64,000 nucleotides of DNA from Agrypnia vestita (lineage: Eukaryota; Arthropoda; Insecta; Trichoptera; Phryganeidae), in assembly GCA_016648135.1 (NCBI GenBank), contig JADDOH010004199.1:62001-126000 (forward strand), written 5' to 3'. The first letter of the stretch is position 1. Each line of letters begins with the position of its first letter. The notes below the pieces were generated by a model, which had not been told where the DNA came from, did no database searches, and was given only the letters and a program-made list of their open reading frames with translations. A program made the position numbers and the translations under genes. Positions 58,227 to 64,000 of this stretch are shown piece after piece.

Positions 58227-58311
58227 TAATACTGGAGAAATTATGAATTAATTAATTACCCGCTTAAATGTAATAGTATTAATATTATGATTAGTCTTTT
58301 TATTACTCTGA

Positions 58312-58355
58312 TGAAGGAAATATTTGTTTTCGAAACAGGTTGGAAAAATATACAA
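58312..58355 (+). ncRNA. Hammerhead motif within the membralin intron
   Basis: CTGATGA, stem II GGAAA/TTTTC (one G-T pair), GAAAC, AG, GTT, then GGAAA. Both core boxes are intact; stem I is weak. It lies about 160 bp after the membralin donor site, same strand. Confidence 0.5.
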
Positions 58356-58589
58356 ACTTTAGTGATGGATTGTTCGTACATATTTACCTCTGTGAACACG
58401 AATTTGGGTATTATTTGAAATGCACTAGACTGGATTTGAAACACTGAAATGTAAATTCATGAATAATTTTTTACCATGGTAATTTATTGGAAACTACTGA
58501 CCATTGTAGGCAGCAAGGTTTCAAAGGCTATGCATGTAATACTTACTACTAGGTCTACTGTCTTCGGATTAAATGCTTAATTCCTCGAA

Positions 58590-58870
58590 ATAATAGGTTC
58601 CCTATCCTCGGGACAAAGGCCACGGGGAATTAATCATCAGAGCCTTACACATACACACGCGCTTCCCACTTAGTGCCCTATTATCAGGTCTTGCTGAGCA
58701 GCTGTATACAGTGGTACAGAAACCCGCTATATCGGCTTGAACATAAGATAAAAATGCGCCACCCTTCCTGCGGCACGGCGACCATCCATCACGATCCCCC
58801 ATTTCCATTTCCTCTGGGTTGAGATGGACTGCCCCTTAACCCGATTCTGCTCTGGAACATTTATTATATC
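58590..58870. other. Mixed-complexity stretch, unidentified
   Basis: GC is higher than the flanks; short frames on both strands resemble nothing known. Not called as an exon. Confidence 0.25.
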
Positions 58871-59351
58871 ATACCTGTTGAAAATTCAACCAACTGTACA
58901 CAACTGCAGCAATTGCTTATTCTTGGCCTTTGGTTTCAGTGGGTTTTTGTTTTTTCTTTTTTTTTACCCAGAAATAACAATCATGAATTATCGATCGATT
59001 TTTTTTTTCACTATACAATTGGTGAATTAACTATATATTTTTTTTAATGTTTTCTGATATCTCGGATTTGAATTTCATTCTGAATTTACAATTTTTCATC
59101 TGTGTATGAAAAACTTACTGAAACAAAATGATCGATTATTATTTTTCGTTGTTTCGTTTTTCGTCGGTTAATGTGTAGTTTTTTGATCTCGGTCGATTTT
59201 ATTATTGTTTGTGATATTTTCTCTTTCAACAAAATAGTATAATAAACGTGATAAGTGTTTACCTGTAATGGAGGAATTAATAGGAATAATTGGGTATTTT
59301 TTTGGTAATTGGATAATAACGAAATTGGATAAGTTTTCTATCGAATAGGCT

Positions 59352-59518
59352 ATCAAAGCCTTTTTGAGCTGAAAAATTTTAAAACCAAATTTTTTAATCA
59401 ATTATAAAGGCATGCAGAAAAATCAAATCAACGAAATAATATTTTGGCTGCTACCGGAACTCGAACCCAGATCTCCTCTCTTTCCGGGAAGGTGTGTTAC
59501 CATTACACCACAGCAGCC
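59352..59518 (-). repeat. tRNA-like SINE, copy 1
   Basis: The head (59518-59446, minus) is 73 nt with GGCTGCT/AGCAGCC acceptor arms, a GTGT/ACAC D-stem with an AATGGTA loop, and box B GGTTCGAGTTCC. The anticodon arm does not fold as a standard tRNA and there is an extra base before the 3' acceptor arm, so it is not a working tRNA. The tail (CCAAAATATTATTTCG.., TTGATTTTTCTGCATGCC, AATTTGGTTTTA) is shared with 62223-62295, so it is a repeat family. Confidence 0.65.
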
Positions 59519-59526
59519 TGGTATAT

Positions 59527-61415
59527 TTTCTGCCAACATAACGACCTTATATTTCCAAGTAACATAAAAGAAAATAGCAAACCTGATAACTTCAACAAAA
59601 TTTTCAATGAAAGTATAGTAGAAATCAACAAGTCATTACCGAATGTAACAGAGATACCTATAACTGAGAATAGAATATAGGAGAATAAAATTTTCAAAAA
59701 ACAGATCTAATAAATACTATGAATAAAATAAATTCAAAAAGGAGTAGTGATGGTATAACCGTAAATACAATAAAGGACTCTCTATCAGTAACAGGAGAAA
59801 CATTGTTAAGTATAATAAATAAATCATTAGTTAGCGGTAGATTTCCATTTACACGGAAAACATTAATGGTAATACCAATTCCAAAAATAAAAAATACAAA
59901 GCAGTGTGAAGAATTCCGGCCAGTAAATACTCTGCCCAAATATGAACAAATACTTGAAGTAATAATAAAGGAACACATTGTAAAATACATTGAAAAACAT
60001 AGTATACTGTGCGAGGAACAATCGGGATTCCGAGAAGCAAACTCATGCGAAACTGCAATAAACGTAGTAATCGGAGAATGGAAAATAGAAATAGAAAATA
60101 ATAATTTCACAATAGCTATTTTCTTAGAGCTTTTGAGACAATAGATAGACATAGATTAGTAGATAAATTACAAAAAATAGGATTTTCGAATAAAGCCAAG
60201 ATTTGCATAGCAGAATATTTAAAAGACCGAAAACAACAAAATAAAGTAAACAATAAATTCTCAGAATGTATAGAAAACAATCTAAGAGTGCCACAAGGAT
60301 CTGTATTAGGCCCTGTATTGTTTATTATATATAAAAATGATATGTGCAAGATATTAAAAAAGTGTATAGTCAGGCTGTTTGCCGACAATACTTTAATATA
60401 CACATCTAGAGAAAACTTGGATGAATTAGTAAGAATGCTAAATGAATAATTAATTAATATATCGAATTGGCTTAAACTGAATAAATTAAAATTAAATTAA
60501 AAAAGAAACAAAAGGTATGTTAATAAGAAATAAAAGGAAAAATGATGAGACAAAGATGAGACAAAGACAAAGGCCCAAAACTCTGTACATCAATTATTGT
60601 TTTTTTTCAAGATTGATTAATTATATGGCTGTAAGAAAACCAATAAATTAAAATAAAAATAAAAAATTGAAATAGAGATTGATGAAGAAGAAATAGAAAT
60701 AGTGGATACAACAATATATTTGGGGATAATTATAGACTCTTAATTATCATTTAAAAAACATGCTGAATACATAATAAAGAAAATTGCAAAGAAAGTATCA
60801 TTCTTAGGAAGAATAAGACCAAAATTGACTAAAGAAACAGCGATAACAATGTATAAATCAATAATTGCTCCTCATTTTTAATATTGCGCCACTATTTTGT
60901 ACCTATGTAATGAAAGAGATATAAGAAAATTACAAATTCAACAGAATAGAGCAGTGAGGATAATTCTGCAGATAAATAGATATTCCAAAATTAAAAAGAT
61001 GCTCTCAAATTTAAATTGGATCAATATAAAACAAGGATTAAAATTAAATACAATGATATTCATTCACAAAATATTAATCGACAAAATGCCAAATATTTTT
61101 AAAAATAAGATCAAATATAACACAGAGATACATAGACATAATACAAGAAACGCAAACAAAATAAGTATTCCAAATAGAAAAAAGACCAACAAACAAAATT
61201 GTATTTATTACAAGGGAATAAATTAGTATAATAGCCTGCCAGAAGGTATGAAGAAGCTGAGTAGAATCGATATGTTCAAACAATAATGTAAGTACAATAG
61301 GTAGATGTATAATGTTTATAATATTAATATTAATATTGGGATAATTTATATACCGCCGTTTTTGCGAATACTCACCTCAAGGGCGCTTAAAATATAAAAT
61401 AAAAATATTAGCTAA
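59527..61415 (+). pseudogene. LINE reverse transcriptase, 5'-truncated
   Basis: Ordered RT segments: NKINSKRSSDGITVNTIKDS, KTLMVIPIPKIKNTKQCEEF, RPVNTLPKYEQILEVIIKEH and EEQSGFREANSCETAINVV. Motif A is damaged (IFLE, then a frameshift, then FETIDRHRLVDKLQ). Motif B is VPQGSVLGPVLFIIYKND. The catalytic box is RLFADNTLIY, so the second Asp of FADD is Asn. Then IYLGIIIDS and IAPHF-YCATILYLCNER, followed by RKLQIQQNRAVRIILQINRY. The 3' end is AT-rich. Jockey/CR1-like; no endonuclease. The 5' end abuts the SINE at 59518. Confidence 0.9.
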
Positions 61416-61417
61416 TG

Positions 61418-62105
61418 TTAAGGGGGGGTAAGGTTAATTCGTACAAAAAAAGGCATGTTTTGTGAATTTTTTGTGACGACACAGTTAAAATCTTTTTATT
61501 AAAACCAATGGTACATTAAAGTATGACATTTGAAGATTATTGTGTAAAATTTTCAAGAAGAAATATTAAAAAATACGGCAATGGCAGCAATTATTCGGAC
61601 GTGTCTCGGAAAAAAGTAGAATTGCGGTGTCCATCATAACTTGGTGCTAGATGATCTGAAATCAAAAAATCAAAGTTCATTCGTTACATAATAGGTTTTC
61701 CCAGGTAACGCTGGGAGGGTCTTTTGAAATTTCAATTTTTCAATTTTTTGGAACAGTTTGAAGAGAAAAACGAGATTTTTTGCGATAAATATCGACTAAT
61801 TTTATTAAAAAATAAAAATTAATAACATATTTGAAGAAAAGTCTCCAGCGTTACCTCGTGAATTATGTACAGAAATAGTGTTCAAAATTTCAAAAGGCTC
61901 TGTGCAGTAGTTTTGAAGTTATGATGGACACCGACTTTGAAACGTGAGATGTGGGGAAAACGCTTTAAAGTTTTGCACACTGTAAAATTCAAAATAAAAC
62001 TCATCACTTATTTTATACTTACACATAATTGTCGATGCCATGTTCACACAGCAAAGAGCTTTCATCATCAGCACCTTTTTGTGCATCCACTTTCTCTTTT
62101 TTTTT
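61418..62105. mobile_element. Non-autonomous piggyBac-like (TTAA) element, copy 2
   Basis: It begins TTAAGGGGGGGTAAGG directly after the LINE 3' end and shares ordered blocks with 13766-14617: AAAAAAAGGCATGTTTT, GCGGTGTCCATCATAACT, GATCTGAAATCAAAAAATCA, AGTTTTGCAC, TTATTTTATACTTAC and GTCGATGCCA. The right end is missing; the copy fades before the SINE at 62146. Confidence 0.6.
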
Positions 62106-62145
62106 AAAGCGATTGTCACAAATTTGTGTATTGCTTTGTATATCT

Positions 62146-62300
62146 GCCGCTGGAGGACGCCGTAATGATAACACACCTTCCCGGAAAGAGAGGTGATCTG
62201 GATTCGAGTCCCGGTAGCAGCCAAAATATATTTTTTTAATTTGATTTTTCTGCATGTGTTTCTAATTGATTAACAAATTTGGTTTTAAATTTCACAGAAA
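62146..62300 (+). repeat. tRNA-like SINE, copy 2
   Basis: It matches copy 1 in the core (GTAATGATAACACACCTTCC, CGGAAAGAGAGG, GGATTCGAGTCCCGGTAGCA) and the tail (TTTGATTTTTCTGCATGTG, AATTTGGTTTTAAATTT). The 5' acceptor arm has diverged. It faces copy 1 in inverted orientation. Confidence 0.65.
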
Positions 62301-62309
62301 TTTACTGTG

Positions 62310-62855
62310 AAAAAAATTGAACTTCACAATAAGAATGTGTTCCTTAATAGTTAATATAATATAAATGAAGATTTTTTAATTTAGGTATCGAGAGGTGTCT
62401 CCCTCTCATGTAGAATACTAACTGCATACGCTTGTGCATGCAGTCATTATAGTGAAGAGATCGTAATACCATTTTTTTCGTATACAGAACTCTTGTTCCT
62501 TCAACATTTATACACCTCAAACTCGTCGTTTGTCAAGGCTACTTAAAGGAACACCTTTCAGTATTTGGTTTACCTGGCTATCCCAAGTCTTCCACCGGCC
62601 TTTATTTTCGGTGCCGTCAACACTTATGTCATATACCATTTCTACTGTTCTCTTCTTATTTATTCGTTTCACAGATCAAACCGCCTATCCCTTTATTCTG
62701 TTCACCCTGGTAAGATCAGTTTTACATTCACTTCAAATTTGTTCATTCTTTATTCTCATGAATATATTTTCCTTATTTATATGATCATTTGTCGTTGCAT
62801 TCAATTTACTTTATTTTACCTTCTGTCAAATTTATTTACAAACAATACGGGTGTT
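62310..62855. other. No gene supported
   Basis: Two overlapping plus frames (62530-62861) are hydrophobic and serine/leucine/phenylalanine-rich, but look like pyrimidine-rich DNA rather than a protein family. Confidence 0.3.
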
Positions 62856-62859
62856 AATT

Positions 62860-63310
62860 AGTTCCGCTAGTTCCATTCCGCGTTAAAATGACTTCATCCT
62901 AAATGCAGCCGAGTAAACCATGCGATATTCATCGGGAACTGGAACTAGAAATGGCGTTTCGGTACATCGGCGATGTCATCCAAGATAGTATCATTACTTT
63001 GAGTGATCGGTAGGATAACTGTGTGCATCTTGAGGATTCCATTTCTTCTCGCGACAACCATTAATTTGTATTACAATATTTTTGAATGATTTATATAGCG
63101 CGGTTTTTGTGACAAGGCACTTCGAGAGCACTTTAATTAATTATACTCGGATTAAATTTCACGTTAGGATTCCGCTGAGTTAGTGTGAGTGTTACCGTAT
63201 GTAACAGGCACAGTGTGTCAGTGTATCGATTCCTCTTAGTGTTTTAAATAGCCACTCGGTCATCGAGGACGGAAAGGTCGTTTGGAAATTTTTTAAACGA
63301 GAAGTTCGAT
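62860..63310. promoter_or_regulatory. High-complexity, low-repeat block
   Basis: Sequence complexity and GC are above the flanks and no repeat family from the window matches. Its short frames are not convincing. Candidate conserved non-coding element downstream of the membralin exon. Confidence 0.25.
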
Positions 63311-63319
63311 TAAAAGACT

Positions 63320-63890
63320 TTTATTTTAATTACTTTTAATTGGGAAAGTTGTTTAAACATATTTATATTTTTTAAATGCATAACATGTATGTATATTTCT
63401 CCCTGTATTCTCATGTATTTGCCAACATTTGTCTTAATCGACTCTAATTATAGGTTTGCCAATCATTATGAATATACCAAATTACTCTACAAAAACCATT
63501 CACTAAAAATAAATATGCAATATATGTATGTTTCGACAAACACTTTGTATACAAGATACACTTAAATCTTTATCTATGACATATATGTATGTACATGGCG
63601 TCGAAATACGTAAAAATGTATGTCGCTTAAAAGCATAATGCATACGAAAATATTTTTTTTCTGTTTTATCTTCTATGACTTTTTCGACACCATGTATTAT
63701 CATGTAACACCTTTTTAAAAAATTACCTTTTTTGGAGCAGACTGTCATGCACACAACTCAACTGAAAGACACTGCGAAACCTGGTCTTAGTAAAGTTCAA
63801 AGGAATGTCTGATTAAAGTTTTCAAGTGTTGTTAGTTATTTTCATATGATTTTCCCCGGTTCTCGTGTTTTACGCCAACCTTACATTTGT
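63320..63890. other. AT-rich stretch, no gene seen
   Basis: No supported feature. Confidence 0.4.
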
Positions 63891-64000
63891 TGCGTAACGC
63901 CCGACATTATTTTTACGTCACAAAACTATTTGAGGCTTGAGGACGGGGAAAATAAAAATACGGGGTCGGCGAGCGCGCGCCCAAACTTTCGGACCTCCTT
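63890..64000. promoter_or_regulatory. CpG-rich edge of window
   Basis: CGCCCGACATTATTTTTACG and CGGGGTCGGCGAGCGCGCGC, an abrupt rise in CpG at the window edge. It may be the start of a larger island. Confidence 0.25.

Noticed and set aside
59446..59518. A 73-nt sequence that looks like a tRNA gene
   Set aside because: Acceptor and D stems fit, but the anticodon arm does not fold properly and the 3' tail is shared with a second diverged copy, so it is a repeat head rather than a tRNA gene.
59694..60152. Minus-strand frame of 152 codons
   Set aside because: Antisense shadow of the plus-strand LINE reverse transcriptase, which shows ordered RT motifs.

Overview
This window looks like non-coding arthropod DNA, most likely from an insect. 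It is strongly AT-rich, almost free of host coding sequence, and filled with decayed animal transposons: Penelope-like elements, several LINE clades, a cecropia-type mariner, Tc1, hAT, a piggyBac-like MITE and tRNA-derived SINEs. I see no bacterial gene organisation, rRNA, CRISPR array or operon. I cannot fix the insect order from sequence reading alone.

One host exon stands out. At 58055-58154 (+) a 100-bp exon with a good acceptor and donor encodes a very conserved transmembrane stretch of membralin (TMEM259), an ER membrane protein linked to ER-associated degradation. I found no other exon of this gene, so much of the window is probably its very large introns plus flanking DNA. CpG-rich, low-repeat blocks (about 5340-5690, 7560-8160, 13080-13480, 22420-22760, 27300-27600, 38080-38480, 55600-55790, 62860-63310 and 63890-64000) are the best candidates for host regulatory sequence.

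Layout. 0.36-5 kb: a LINE scar, a palindromic Penelope terminus, and a LINE carrying a 1.76-kb hAT element (2476-4237) with an 8-bp target duplication, followed by a possible solo LTR. 5-13 kb: AT-rich DNA, CpG blocks and a small Tc1-type MITE. 13.7-15.5 kb: a TTAA-type MITE and a minus-strand LINE. 20.9-22.3 kb: a SINE and copy A of an unidentified repeat of about 1.2 kb; copy B is at 43.2-44.5 kb. 28-32.2 kb: a tandem duplication, a MITE, a GC-rich hairpin cluster and Penelope termini. 33.3-36.6 kb: a broken Tc1 and two LINE scars. 37-43.2 kb: Penelope fragments, including a 1.24-kb element with a GIY-YIG reading frame. 48.44-49.72 kb: a full-length mariner with one frameshift. 51-54.1 kb: more Penelope pieces. 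58 kb: the membralin exon. 59.3-62.3 kb: a LINE and the second TTAA-type MITE, flanked by inverted SINE copies.

The most interesting signal is a set of hammerhead-ribozyme cores (CTGANGA, a hairpin, then GAAAC) in at least five sequence families. Most sit in inverted, head-to-head pairs, and two lie beside GIY-YIG endonuclease reading frames. Hammerheads in Penelope-like elements are known. What is less ordinary here is their density, the palindromic packaging, a 227-bp palindromic unit with an 11-bp target duplication inside another unit, and a partner arm that begins at the predicted cleavage site. No gene here forms an operon; the window's history is one of repeated nested insertion.
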